Shown here: positions 20,701 through 32,031 of the stretch, piece by piece | Position numbering within the stretch: the stretch's first letter is position 1 | Layout: each line of letters opens with the position of its first letter | From: Ophiosphaerella korrae | Lineage: Eukaryota; Ascomycota; Dothideomycetes; Pleosporales; Phaeosphaeriaceae | NCBI GenBank assembly: GCA_028456385.1 | Contig: JALNQF010000354.1 | Span: forward strand, 1-41,706 | Length of the DNA stretch: 41,706 nucleotides | Direction: 5' to 3' | Position numbers and translations under genes: made by a program | The notes under the pieces: generated by a model | The model's input: only the letters and a program-made list of their open reading frames with translations | Database searches by the model: none | Told to the model about the DNA's origin: nothing

Positions 20701-23180
20701 ATACCTAATATTATATCTTATTTGTTATTAATTGTTGTTATATCTATAATTATATTCTTAATCGTTATCTCTTTTAGTTTAAGTGTAAAGAAAACTATCT
20801 TAAACCTAATAGGTTCTTAGAATAGTTTTCCTTTAATTATACTTAATTATTAAGGGTACTTCTTTATTATATAACGTATTCCTTATATTTCTATAAATTT
20901 TTTTAATATAAAGTTTTTTATAGCTCTACTATTAATTATTAATTATACTTTCTTTTCTTAGTATATACTTATTTTTATAATATATAGGCCTCTTATACCT
21001 TCTAGCTATTTTTACTTAGGCGTTTTTATAAATTATCTATCTTTTTATAGCTATATCTTTATTTTAAGCTTATATTCTTTGTGTTTTAGATATTTATTAT
21101 ATATATATTTATACTATAGTCCTCCTTAGACGTATTTCTTAGATAGTTTTAGTTTAGGCCTTACTACTAGGTATCTATCTTCTAAGATTATTTCTTATCC
21201 TTAGATATCTTCTACTATAATTACTCTTGTATAATTATAGCTTCTTTTTCTTATAAGCTATACTTTATTATTTACTTTAGAGTTTCTATATATAATATAA
21301 TTCTTATCTAGGTATAATATCTATAATACTTTAAAGTATACTAGATATTTTAGGTCTATTATCTTGTTATCCCCTTTTTAGTACTTGTCTTTTCTAGGTA
21401 TATCTATAGTTAGGATATAGTATACTACTAGTACTCTTAGTATATAAGCTTTGTTAATCTATCGCGTCTTTCTTATAAAGTATTACTATTCTTCTTTTAT
21501 AGGTATTCTTCTTACTATAACTATATATTACTTTATCTATTCCTAGAATAGTATAAACTTTATTTCTTTAGGATTACGTTTATTTTAGTCTTTATACGCT
21601 TCCTCTATACTTATAACTATTAAGTATATTTAAATAAATTTCTATTATTTATTTTATTCCTCTATATCTATTATTATATAGCTATTATAGCTATATATAT
21701 CTAGCTAGGTGTATTCTATACTTTTTATACTAACTTACTTTTTACTTTCTTATAGTTCTTTAGAAGAAGTTATAGTAGTCTCTTTATTTAGTACTAGTCT
21801 TTTAGCCTAGATTAATAGAATCTAGGGTTTCTCTCTTTTTAAGTCTTCTATTAGTAAGTCTATTATATATACTATCTTATCTAGCTATACTTTTATTTTT
21901 TCTTTTATTACTACTACTTTATTTCTTTGTTATAGAAAATATCTTACTCTTTCCTTACTAGAATAGTATATATAGTATTTTTCCTTATAATAAAAAGTCT
22001 AATAGAGTATTACGTATTATATTTCTTTGCTCCTAGCTACTTTTTCTTAAGGTTTAGCCTATACTTATAGTACTTCTTTCTTCTTTTCTATTATCTTTAA
22101 CTAAGTTTCTTTATTTTTTTTATAGTCTTTACTTCTATAGTTTTTTATAAAGTGTCTTAGCTTTCTATATTTATAATATACTATATCTTTTTTCTTCTAA
22201 GATTAGTAGTCTTTTACGTAGTAGCCTTTCTTACTATAGTTAAAGTACGTAAAGTTTTTATTTTTATTTTTATTTTTATCCTTATTTGTATTAAGGATTA
22301 TAGGATCTCTAGCGTCCTAGTTCCTAGTTTAACTACTATACTTATTCTTCTTCTATTCTTAAAGATTATTATTAATTTAGATTACTTGTTACTTTAGAGC
22401 TTCTAGTATCTTATGTTTCTCTATATAAATTATTTTATATTAGATTTTTTTATTTAGTCTTTATTTAAATTATAATATTAGAGCTAATTTATTCTATTCT
22501 ATATTTTATAATAGTTATTTAAACTATAATATATACTTAGGTATACTTTTTTATTATATAAGTCTTTCTAACTTTTCTTTAGCTTATTAGGTAATATCTA
22601 TATCTCTAAATACTACTCTTATTTGTCTAGTAAAGTATTTATAACTTCTAAAAATAGCTCTAGTTTTATCTTTTTAGTGTATAGGTATGTATATTATATA
22701 GTCTATCTAGTAAGGTTTAAACTATCTTATTATATTCTTCTTAAGGTGTATTCTAATATATATTACCTTCTTTTTTTCTATATTAAAGTATAGTACTTAT
22801 ATATCTATCTAGAGTTATACTAATACTATAAAGAGTCTTAGTTCCTCTCTTGTTCTATTAAATTTTCTAAAGATAGGTATTTTAGGTAGTTTCTTTATTA
22901 TACTTGTCTCTAGTTATTAGGTAATTTGTTCTATTTAATTCTAACCTTTAGTAATAGCTTTAATTTATACTTTATTTTACTTTATATAGTCTTAGAGTTC
23001 TTTGTTTTGTATTTCTAAAGCTTTAATTACTATCTTTATATTTTCTTTATTATCTATTAATTTATTAATACAATCCTTAATTGTTTTCTATATAGTACTA
23101 TCTAACTTATAACTACTTCTAAGAGCTTTACTTATTTATTTAGTTAAACTTTCTACTATTATATTAGCTAGACTATATAC
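17724..23180 (-). pseudogene. gag-pol of element 2 (RIP-inactivated)
   Basis: Domain order equals element 1: gag with two CCHC knuckles (about 22255-22140), protease NSRA (about 20945-20920), RT with YLDNILI (about 20035-20005), RNase H (about 19490-19240), integrase zinc domain (about 18960-18850) and catalytic IIIDRDI (about 18560), and chromodomain (about 17900-17790). The stop at 17724-17726 matches that of element 1. Catalytic Asp to Asn and Cys to Tyr changes and many TAA/TAG codons show inactivation. Confidence 0.92.
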
Positions 23181-23220
23181 TACTTACGCTTTACTTCTTG
23201 TAATAACTAAATTAGTAAGG

Positions 23221-23648
23221 TGTAATAAGTATTACTAGGGTTAACTTCCTAATACCTAAGGGTATTAGTAGATTAAGAGGTAATAACAAAGCTTGTATTG
23301 TAATCTACAATAGGCTTATAAACAATAGAAGATATTTTATAACTATCTTAGTATTGTCGCTTGTAGTTAATAATTAAATTACTAATACTATCCTAATAAT
23401 ACGTATTACTACTAACTATATACTAATACTAATCTATTAATCTATAATTGCTAAGACTAATAGATTATAGATTACTTTAATCTATAATCTATTAATACTA
23501 AGAGTCTATAGATTATAGATTACCCTAGGTATCTTAATTATATGTAGCCTCCTAATTAAGTTTATATTCTCTAGAGTTATATAAATCTAAGTCTATTACT
23601 ATAGGGCTAATTAGTTCTATCTATAGCTCTCTTATTACTATCGTAATA
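23221..23648 (-). repeat. 5' LTR of element 2
   Basis: This 428-bp LTR keeps the ancestral TGTAATA end at 23221. TSD TACTT follows. Confidence 0.93.
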
Positions 23649-24376
23649 TACTTTATATACTAGTAGTACTCTATAGAATATAGAGTATATCTTTATTTTA
23701 TTTAGTAGCTTTAATTTAAATACAACTAGTATAACTTTTTTCTTTATCTTATATAGTCTAATTTTAATATAATCTAGTTTTAAACTTAATTATTTACTTT
23801 TAATATTTCTTTATACTAACTATACTTTTTCTTCCTTTTTAAATTAAGGTCCTTTTTAGTATTTTTTATTGTAGTACTTTATTATTTTATCCTATAAGAA
23901 TTCTATATCCTATTATAATTAATTATATATTTCTTTTATTCTATTAGCGAAGTTTTCTCTTTTTAGACACTAAAATATTTTAAATCTTAGTATTTAGTAT
24001 ATATTAGTATTAAATCTATAGTTCGCGAAAAAAAGTAATAGTCTTATTACTATATTTTTTGCGCTATAATATACTAGCTATACTATAAGTAGTAATTTTA
24101 CCTAATTATTTTAGTTATAGTTTAGGTAGTATCTTAAGTACTATTCTACTATTTAATTTATTTATTCTAACTATTAATCTATTTATAAGTAGTATACTAT
24201 TAAATATTATATATTTAATTTCTAATAATTTTATTATTATTCCCTATAGTTTTAATATAAATCTTACGTCTTTATCTATAATAATCTTATCTAGAATAAT
24301 ATACTAGCTAATTATAGTTCCTTAGACCTAATATATAGTAACCTCTATACTACTTATTTTTTTATATAGTTTAAAG

Positions 24377-24835
24377 TGTTATAGGCGTAATAAGAGAAAT
24401 CGAGATAGAACTAATTAGTCTTAACTTAGATACTAACGAAGTATAGGACAAGTAAGGTAAGAACCTTAATTAGGAGACTACTTACAACTAGGATACGTAG
24501 TAGTAATCTATAATTACGTACGAATAGATTATAGTAATCTATAATAATACGTAAATAGATTAAAGTAATCTATAGTTACATATAAATAGATTAGTAGTAA
24601 TCTATAGTATTATATAAATAGATTAATGTAAGTATATAGTTAATAGAATACGTATTATTAGGATAATATTAGTAATCTAATCTCTAACCTAGAACGCTAA
24701 TACTTAATATTGTATATATAAATTAACTATTACTTATAGTTATTACTAATTATAACACGAGCTTTTGTTATTAACTCTTAATCTACTAATACCTTAGAAG
24801 GTTATAAGAAAGTCGACCCTAGTAACCCTATTATA
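24377..24835 (+). mobile_element. Reversed solo LTR, 459 bp, TSD TAAAG
   Basis: This starts TGTTATAGG and ends CCCTATTATA on the plus strand, opposite to every other chromovirus LTR here, and is flanked by TAAAG at 24372-24376 and 24836-24840. It is the same subtype as the element 5 LTR. It contains four tandem ~31-bp units (24503-24627). No internal region is present, so it arose by LTR-LTR recombination after insertion into the integrase region of element 3. Confidence 0.93.
24503..24627. repeat. Four tandem ~31-bp units in the solo LTR
   Basis: Units begin GTAATCTATA at 24503, 24534, 24565 and 24597 and each ends near AATAGATTA, so each unit is itself an inverted repeat (AATCTAT...ATAGATT). 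The element 5 LTR has the same array at about 34421-34547. Confidence 0.8.
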
Positions 24836-25590
24836 TAAAGTATAAGTATTTTATAAGTTTATTTACTATTATTTAGATTCTATTATATTTAACTCTTAAT
24901 ATTAGGTTTTTTAACTTAAGTAGTTTTATACTAAAGTCTATTGTAATAATTTTATATATTTATTCTTGTACTTTAACTAGTTATAGTATTCTATATAGTT
25001 TTATAGTACTTTTATTACTAGTTATTTTACTTTTAAAATATAGTAGTTTCTTAAGAGCCTAGCTAATATTTTATTAATACTTTAGTATCTATATACTAGT
25101 AGTTTATAAAACTACTATATAAATTCTCTTTATATTTTACTTAGAATATAAGTTCTTCTATAAGCTTTTATAAGTCCTTCTTAGATTTTAAGTTTTTTAG
25201 TTTCTTAAAAGACTTTCTATATCTCTTTCCTAATCTATTTATCTAGCTTACTACTCTTTTTCTTAAGTATTATAGCTATTCTAGGTATATTTAGAACTAA
25301 ATATCTATTTTTATTCTTAACTAAAACTATACTAGTAGCGTTTACTTCTTCTTATAAGTCTAGTCTTCTTTTTAAAGTATTTATAAATTAGTTATCTTAA
25401 CCTTTTATATATATAATTTTAAAGTTAAATATTAATAAGTATTTTTACTATCTTATATAGTATTATAATAAGTCTTTATTTATTATAAATCTTATATAGT
25501 TCCTATAGTCTATATAGACTTTTATTTAGTATTTTACTTTTTATAAATATATTCTCTATTATTTAAATACTTTATAGATTACTAGTATTT

Positions 25591-25759
25591 TATAAGGCTA
25601 GGCTCTATACTACTAGACTAGACGTAACTCTAAAAGAGGTATTATATACCTAATAGGTATACTAGGTATAGAATAGTATATATATATACTAGGGATACTT
25701 GTAGTAGGCCTAAGGCTAGCCTATAGCTAGCTAAAAGTTATATAAAAGTACTTATAATA
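25591..25759. mobile_element. 169-bp insertion with TSD TATTT
   Basis: The segment starts TATAAGGCTAGG and ends ACTTATAATA, flanked by TATTT at 25586-25590 and 25760-25764. Removing it restores the RNase H reading found in elements 1, 2 and 5. It contains a TATATATATATA run and is less AT-biased than its surroundings. The size and ends suggest a very short solo LTR (TRIM/SMART-like) or a MITE. It has no similarity to the chromovirus LTRs. Confidence 0.75.
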
Positions 25760-28700
25760 TATTTCTTTATTATAAATTAAGTAGTTAACCTCTACTAGCT
25801 TTATTTTCTTAGAGAAGTATTTAACTAAGTATTCTTATTTTATAGCTAGGTCTTTCTATATTAGTACTATTCTATAAACTAAATTTAATACCTATATTTT
25901 TACTATTACTATTAAATCTAGAGCATATATTCTAATTACTAAGTTTTCTATAAATTTTTATTTAATCTAATTAAATCCTTTATTATATTCCTTAGTCTAT
26001 TTAAATAGAATATCTTTTTTTTATAAGTTTTATTAGTAGTTCTATAAGTTTAGACTATTTTACTATTAACTTTCTATAAAAGTTTACTAGTCTATAAAAC
26101 TATTATACTTCTTATAAGTTCTTTAGTATTAGCTATTCTTAGATTACTTTAATCTTACTTTAGTTAATCCTTATTTATCCTCGTTCTATAATAAATCTAA
26201 GGAAGTCTATTTCTTTTATATAGAACTTGTATTTTTTTATCTTAAGGAATAATTTATTCTTTACTAGTTTTTCTAGTAACTTTATATATATATTATATAT
26301 ATTCTTCTTCTATTTCTAAAAATATAAATATATCTAAGTATTCTCTTAGAACTATATTTATCCTTTCTTAGAATACTACTAGGGTATTTATTAATCTAAA
26401 TAGTATAACTTACTACTTATATAGTCTATACTATGTTCTAAATATTATTTTCTATTTAACTATCTTTTTAATTCTAATTTAGTAGTATACGTTTTTAATA
26501 ACTAGTTTTATAAAAATTTATACTTTTTATAACTTATTTTATATCTTGTCTATATATAGTAAAGGGTAGTAATTCTTATTTATAATTGTATTTTTTTTCT
26601 AAATTTTACGTAAGGTTATTTATTTTTTATCTTTTTCTTATCTATAAATATAAGTCTATATACTACTAAAGATTAAGAAATTTATTTCTATTCTTTTTTT
26701 ATAGCGTTTTTAATATATACTTATTTAATTTTTAATTTTTCTTCTATTTTTTAGTAAACTAGACTTTAGCCTATATTCTTCTCTTCTTCTAAGTCTATTA
26801 CTAACTCCTATAGCTAATATTCTAGAAGGTAGTCTTTAGGTTCTATAAGCTACTTTTCTTATTTCTTATATTTTTCTAAAAATTCTCCTTTATATAAGGT
26901 TATATTAGCTTTTAATATAACTTTCTTAGAGTAGTTAATTCTCTTTATTCTCTAATTAATCTTTAGGTTAGTAATCTATATCTATAGTATTCCTAATATT
27001 ATTTCTTACTTATTATTAATTGTTATTATATCTATAACTATAATTTTAATCCTTAGTCCTTCTAACTCTAATATAGAGAGTACTATCTTAAACTATATAG
27101 GTTCCTAAAATAGTTTTCCTTTAATTATACTTAGTAACTAAGAGTATTGTTTTATTATATACTTAATTCCTTAGTCTTCTTTAAATTTCTTTAATATAAA
27201 ATTCTTTATAGCTCTAATATCTATTATAATTTATACTTTTTTTTCTAAGTATATTCTTTCTTTTATAATATATAGGCCTATTATAGTATTAAGTCTTACT
27301 TACTTAGGCTATTTTATAAATTATCTATCTTTCTAAAGCTATTACTTTACTTTTTATTTATACTCTTTATATTTTAGATATTTATCTTCTATATATTTAT
27401 ACTATAGTTTCCCTAAGATATATTTTCTAAGTAGTTTCTTTCTAGGTCTAATTACTATGCACTCCTTATTAGGTATAGTAACTAATTCCTAACCTTTAAT
27501 ATCTTTACTTTAGATAGCTTTTATATAATTGTATCCTTTTCTTTATATTAGCTAAGCGTAGTTCTTTACCTTAGCTTCTCTATATACATAACAACTAGTA
27601 TTTAAGTATAATACTTAAGATACTTTAAAATATACTAGGTGTTCTAGATTTATTCTCTTGTTATCTCCTTCTTAGTATTTATTAGTACTAGGTTTTGTTT
27701 ATACTAGGATATAGTTTACTACTAGTATACTTAGTATATAGGCTTAATTAATCTCTTATATTTTTCTATAAAAAACTTCTATTCTCTTTATATAAGTATT
27801 CTTCTTACTATAACTTTATATTATTTTATATTCTTAAGATAATACGTCTTCTAGTCTTTATATACTTTCTCTATACTTATAACTAGTATATATTTCTAAA
27901 TAAACTACTAATATTTGTTTTATTTTACTATATAAATTATAGTATAGCTATTATAACTTCTATTAATTTAGGTATATTCTATACCTTTTATTTTAACTTA
28001 TTCTTTATTACTTCCTAGTTCTTTAGAGGTAACTCTATTAGTCTCTTTAAGCTAATCTTAGATTCTTTTTTTTATTACTACTACTATATTCTTCTATAAG
28101 AACTATCTTACTCTCTATTTACTAGAAAGGTATATATAGTAGTTATCTTTATAATAAAAGGTTTAATATAGTATTATATATTATAATTCTTTACTTACTA
28201 CTACTTTTTCTTAAGTATTAGTTTATACTTTAGGTACTTCTTTCTTATCTTTAGTTATCTTTAAGTAGACTTCCTATTCTTTCTTAATATCTTTACTTCT
28301 ATAATCTTTTATAAAATATCCTAACTTGTTATATTTATAATATAGTATATCTTTTTTTTTTTACTAGTAGTCTTTTATATAGTATCTTTTCTTACTATAG
28401 TTTAAATATGTAAAGTCTTTATTCTTCTTTTTACTATTATTATTAGTATCTAGTATTATAAAGTCTCTACTATTATAGTTTCTATAGTATCTACTATATT
28501 TATTTATTTTCTATTCCTAAAGGTTATTATTAACTTATATTACTTATCTTTTTAAAGCTACTAATAGACGTAGTTTCTTTATCTAAATTAGTTTATATTA
28601 TATATTTTCTTTTAGTTTTTATTTAAACCTTAATATAAGATATAGATTATTTTATTCTATATTTTATAATAGTTATTTAAATTTTAATATATATTCTAGA

Positions 28701-29379
28701 ATACTTTTTTATTATTTAAGTCTTATAAGCTTTTTTTTTATATACTAAGTAATATCTATATCTCTAAATACTACTCTTATTCTTTATACAAAGTACTTCT
28801 AGCTTCTAAAGATAGCTATTATTTTATCTTTTTTTATTCTTAAGGCTTATAGGCTATAGTCTATCTAGTAGGGTTTAAACTATTATATAGCTTTTCTCTT
28901 TAGGTATATTCTAATATACGCGACCTTTTTCTCTTCTATATTAAAGTATAGTACTTATACGTCTATCTATAGCTATACTATAGCTAAGAAGAGTTTTAGT
29001 TCTTTTCTTATTCTATTAAATTTTTTAAGTACAAGTATTTTAGGTAGTTTCTTTATTATACTTATCTCTAGTCTTTAAGTAACTTATTTTATCTAGTTCT
29101 ATTCTACTATAATAGCCTTAATTTAAACTTTATTCTATTTAATATATTCTTATAGTTCTTTCTTCTACGTTTCTAAGGCTTTAATTATAAGTTATATATC
29201 TCTTATTTTAGTAATTAGGTTATTTAAGTATATTTTAACTACTACTTAGTTAGTTCTATCTAACGTATAGCTACTTAGAGGTACTTTACTTTTTTTCTTA
29301 GTTATACTTTCTACTATTATATTAGCTTAGACTATATACTACTTATAGTTTACTCCTTCTAATTACTAGATTAGTAAGG

Positions 29380-29810
29380 TGTAATAAGTAGCCTAGTTAT
29401 TAACTACAAAGTACCCTAGAAGAAAGTAGTAGATTAGAAGTTAATAATAAAAGTACGTGTTATAATCTATAATAAGCTATATATAATAGTATAATTTTTA
29501 TAATATTAAGTATTATTACTTGTAGTTAATAATTAAATTACTAATACTACGTTAAGGGTGCGTATTACTACTAACTATATAGCTAGTATTTTCCCTAGCT
29601 TTATAGCTTTATACTTACTAAGATCGCGAATTTATAAAGTAGCTTTATAGCTTTGTATTTACTAAGATTGTAAATTTATAAAGTTATTACGTATCCTAGT
29701 TATAACTAACTTCCTAATCTAGATTATTACTCTACTCGTCCTATACTTTGTTTATACTTATATTAGAGCTAATTAATTTTATCTCGATTTCTCTTGTTAT
29801 AGCTATAATA
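29380..29810 (-). repeat. 5' LTR of element 3 with 44-bp tandem duplication
   Basis: It starts TGTAATAAGTAG, retaining the ancestral TG, and ends GCTATAATA. Units 29597-29640 and 29641-29684 are near-identical 44-bp copies beginning AGCTTTATAGCTTT; the partner LTR has one copy. TSD GTTAT follows at 29811-29815. Confidence 0.9.
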
Positions 29811-29815
29811 GTTAT

Positions 29816-30495
29816 TAATCCTATTTCTTTGTAAATATTAAGTTCTTTGTTTTACTCTATACTTACTATTTTAATCTATTATTGTCTTACTCTTACTAAT
29901 TAAGTATTACCTAATAGTATTATAATATTTCTTTATTTTTATAATTAATCTTTAAATCTCTTACTTACTTATCTTTCTTTAAAGTATAGTAAAGCTTATA
30001 AGGCGTATATTTATACTAATATCTATATCTTTTATAATATATCTCGTGTTTCTATAGTAAATTATAAGTTAAAGATACTTATTTTTATATCTATACTTAC
30101 TTATAATAAAGAGTAGTATTAAATATACTTAAGAAAAACTATTTTTATAGATTATAGAAGCTAAAAGTAAGTATAAGAAGTTATAGAAGGCTACTTATTA
30201 TACGATAAAAGAATATTAGGCTTAACTTATTAAGAATTAAATATATTTATCTAATAACTAAGTCTATTTAATTTGTCTTTATAAGATAAAAGCTTTAAAT
30301 AAAAAGAAGTTTATTAAGTAGTTTACTATCTTAAAACCTAAGCTAGATTTTAATAGTATAGTAGAGGCTACTCTAGCTTCTATTACTTTAAATATTCCTA
30401 TTACCTCTCTATCTAGTATTAATAGCGTAAAATTTCGCTATTAATAATAAAGTAGCTTAGAGAGTTTTAACTTTAAAACTCCTCTAATTTCTTAG
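29816..30495 (+). pseudogene. Antisense ORF of element 4
   Basis: This corresponds to the plus-strand ORF of element 1. It includes KAYKAYIYTNI (about 29992-30025) and, after the frame break, a Lys-rich segment (YKIKALNKKKFIK) ending LxSFNFKTPLIS with TAG at 30493-30495. It is damaged by stops. A local 11-bp palindrome (30417-30446) disrupts the Ser-rich stretch in this copy only. Confidence 0.5.
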
Positions 30496-31086
30496 AGTAT
30501 TTAAAGTAATATTCTAGTTCCTATATATCTTCTTATAGTTACTTTTTTTTATCTATACTTATCTATTTTACTAAATAAATTTTTTTTCTATTATAAAACT
30601 AGTATTATAGAATTTTTTTTACTTATTCTTTTTATTCTTTATATATATCTACTTTATATACTAGTAGTTATACTTCTTATAGTACTTTCTTAAGTAGTAC
30701 TACGTAGAAAGTAAAGTATATCCTTATTTTACTTTGTAGTTTTAACTTAAATATAACTAGTATAACTTTTTTTTTAATTTTATATAGTTTTATATCTACG
30801 TAATCTAGTTTTAAACTAACTATACTTTTTCCTCCTCTTTAAATTAAAGTTCTTCTCTATATTTTATATTATAGTACTTTACTATACAATTATATAAGAA
30901 CTTAGTATCTTATCTTAGTTAGTTATATATTTCTTTAAGTCTATTTATAAAGTTTTCTATTTTTAGAGTCTAAGACTCTATATCTTATAGTATTTAATAT
31001 ATATTAAGATTAAATCTATAATTTATAAAGAAGAGTAATACTCTTATTACTATATTTTTTATACTATTATATACTAGTTATACTAT
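30473..31086 (-). pseudogene. pol C-terminus of element 4 (chromodomain), truncated
   Basis: The minus-strand frame aligns with the C-terminal end of element 1 pol, from the conserved stop (30473-30475) through the chromodomain and linker into the downstream part of integrase. It is cut at 31086 by the copia insertion. Confidence 0.7.
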
Positions 31087-31226
31087 TATTAGATAAGTTA
31101 TATAATTAGATACTTAATACGCTATTAGATACGCGATTATATATACAATCGCTAAGTATTAGATAAGTTATATAATTAGATACTTAATACGTAATTAGAT
31201 GCGCGATTATATATATAATTGCTAAG
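31087..31226 (+). repeat. Two 70-bp tandem units at the copia left end
   Basis: Units 31087-31156 and 31157-31226 both start TATTAGATAAG and end GCTAAG, differing at only a few positions. They lie at the presumed LTR start, so either the LTR has an internal duplication or its terminus was duplicated. Confidence 0.8.
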
Positions 31227-31687
31227 CTACTAACCTTACTATAGCTAAAAGGATTATAGCCTTAACTTTTATAAATAAAGGAATTAAATAAAGAATCTTA
31301 TATATAAAGAGATAGACTACGTTAGTATAACTAATATAATAAAGAAACTAGTACCTTAATAGAAAGGGTATTAAGGATGTAGCTCGCTACTATCTTAAGA
31401 GACCTAGCTAAGACTACTATATTATAGATATATAGATAGAGTGTAAGGCTAGAGATAAATAGTAGGATTAATCTACTTAGTTAATACCTAGTACTATTAA
31501 GTTATAAGTAATTAATCTAAAAAAGAGCTTTTTTAAAAGCTTTAGTATCCCTCTCTAATAAGGCCCTTATATAGCTATTATAAAAAAGCCTTTTTATTAA
31601 ACTATTATAACCTCCTTTAAATCTAATAATTAAGAGTCTTACTACCTTAACTAAGTTAAGTAAACTAGTATATACCTATATTAACTT

Positions 31688-31885
31688 AAGTATTAACTTA
31701 AGTATTAAATTAAGTATTAAGCTAAGTATTAAGCTAAGTACTATAAAAAGTATTAGTAAAAAGTACTAATCTCTTACTCTCTAGTAGCCCTACGCGCGTT
31801 AGTAAAAAGTACTATTCTCTTACTCTCTAGTAGTACTACGAGTATCTTTAAAAAGGGCGTAAATCTCCTACTCTCTAGTAGCTCT
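31688..31885. repeat. 12-bp and ~46-bp repeats upstream of copia gag
   Basis: Four 12-bp units AAGTATTAANYT run from 31688 to 31735. They are followed by diverged longer units built on AGTAAAAAGTACT...CTTACTCTCTAGTAG at 31755-31789 and 31801-31833, with a weaker copy ending near 31880. The location fits an LTR or untranslated leader. Confidence 0.7.
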
Positions 31886-32031
31886 CTAATAACTCTTAAA
31901 TTAAGCTAAGTACTATACTTAGCTTTAACTAAAGCGTACTCTAAAAAGTAATAATCTTTTACTCTTTTATAACTTAAAGCTAAAATAAGACAGCTAGTAT
32001 AACCTAATATAATCTAACTATAACGTTAAGG

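Larger units (their letters stand above)
16616..23648 (-). mobile_element. Element 2: complete chromovirus, 7,033 bp
   Basis: Two 428-bp LTRs (16616-17043, 23221-23648) are flanked by TSD TACTT at 16611-16615 and 23649-23653. The flanks rejoin to CGTATCTACTTTATATACTAG, the same string found uninterrupted in element 1 near 6952, so it inserted into the pol region of element 3. Organisation and orientation match element 1, including the antisense ORF. Confidence 0.95.
23654..29335 (-). pseudogene. gag-pol of element 3, main part
   Basis: The minus-strand frame starts near 29330 (gag), passes the two knuckles (about 28415-28300), protease (about 27225), RT and RNase H (about 25880-25400, interrupted by the 169-bp insert), then integrase (interrupted by the reversed solo LTR). 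The remaining C-terminus lies at 15983-16615, on the other side of element 2. The RT YLDD box is missing through an in-frame 27-bp deletion at about 26322. More TAA/TAG codons and fewer surviving CG/TG than elements 1 and 2 suggest more rounds of RIP. Confidence 0.85.
14943..29810 (-). mobile_element. Element 3: chromovirus carrying four later insertions
   Basis: LTRs at 14943-15329 (387 bp) and 29380-29810 (431 bp) match throughout, except that the right one has a 44-bp tandem duplication, which accounts exactly for the length difference. The TSD is GTTAT at 14938-14942 and 29811-29815, and the flanks join into element 4. Inside lie a 443-bp insert (16103-16545), element 2 (16616-23648), a reversed solo LTR (24377-24835) and a 169-bp insert (25591-25759), each with a 5-bp TSD. 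Removing them and one TSD each leaves about 6.7 kb, close to elements 1 and 2. RT lacks its catalytic box through a 27-bp deletion. Confidence 0.93.
14435..31086 (-). mobile_element. Element 4: chromovirus split by element 3 and truncated by a copia element
   Basis: It starts with an LTR (14435-14889) and 53 bp of polypurine-side tail to 14942. Element 3 with TSD GTTAT interrupts it. It then resumes at 29811 with the same tail sequence (compare TTATTAATCCTATTTC in element 5 at 34730), the antisense ORF, the chromodomain and the end of pol, stopping at 31086 where copia DNA begins. RT, gag and the 5' LTR are not in the window. Confidence 0.8.
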
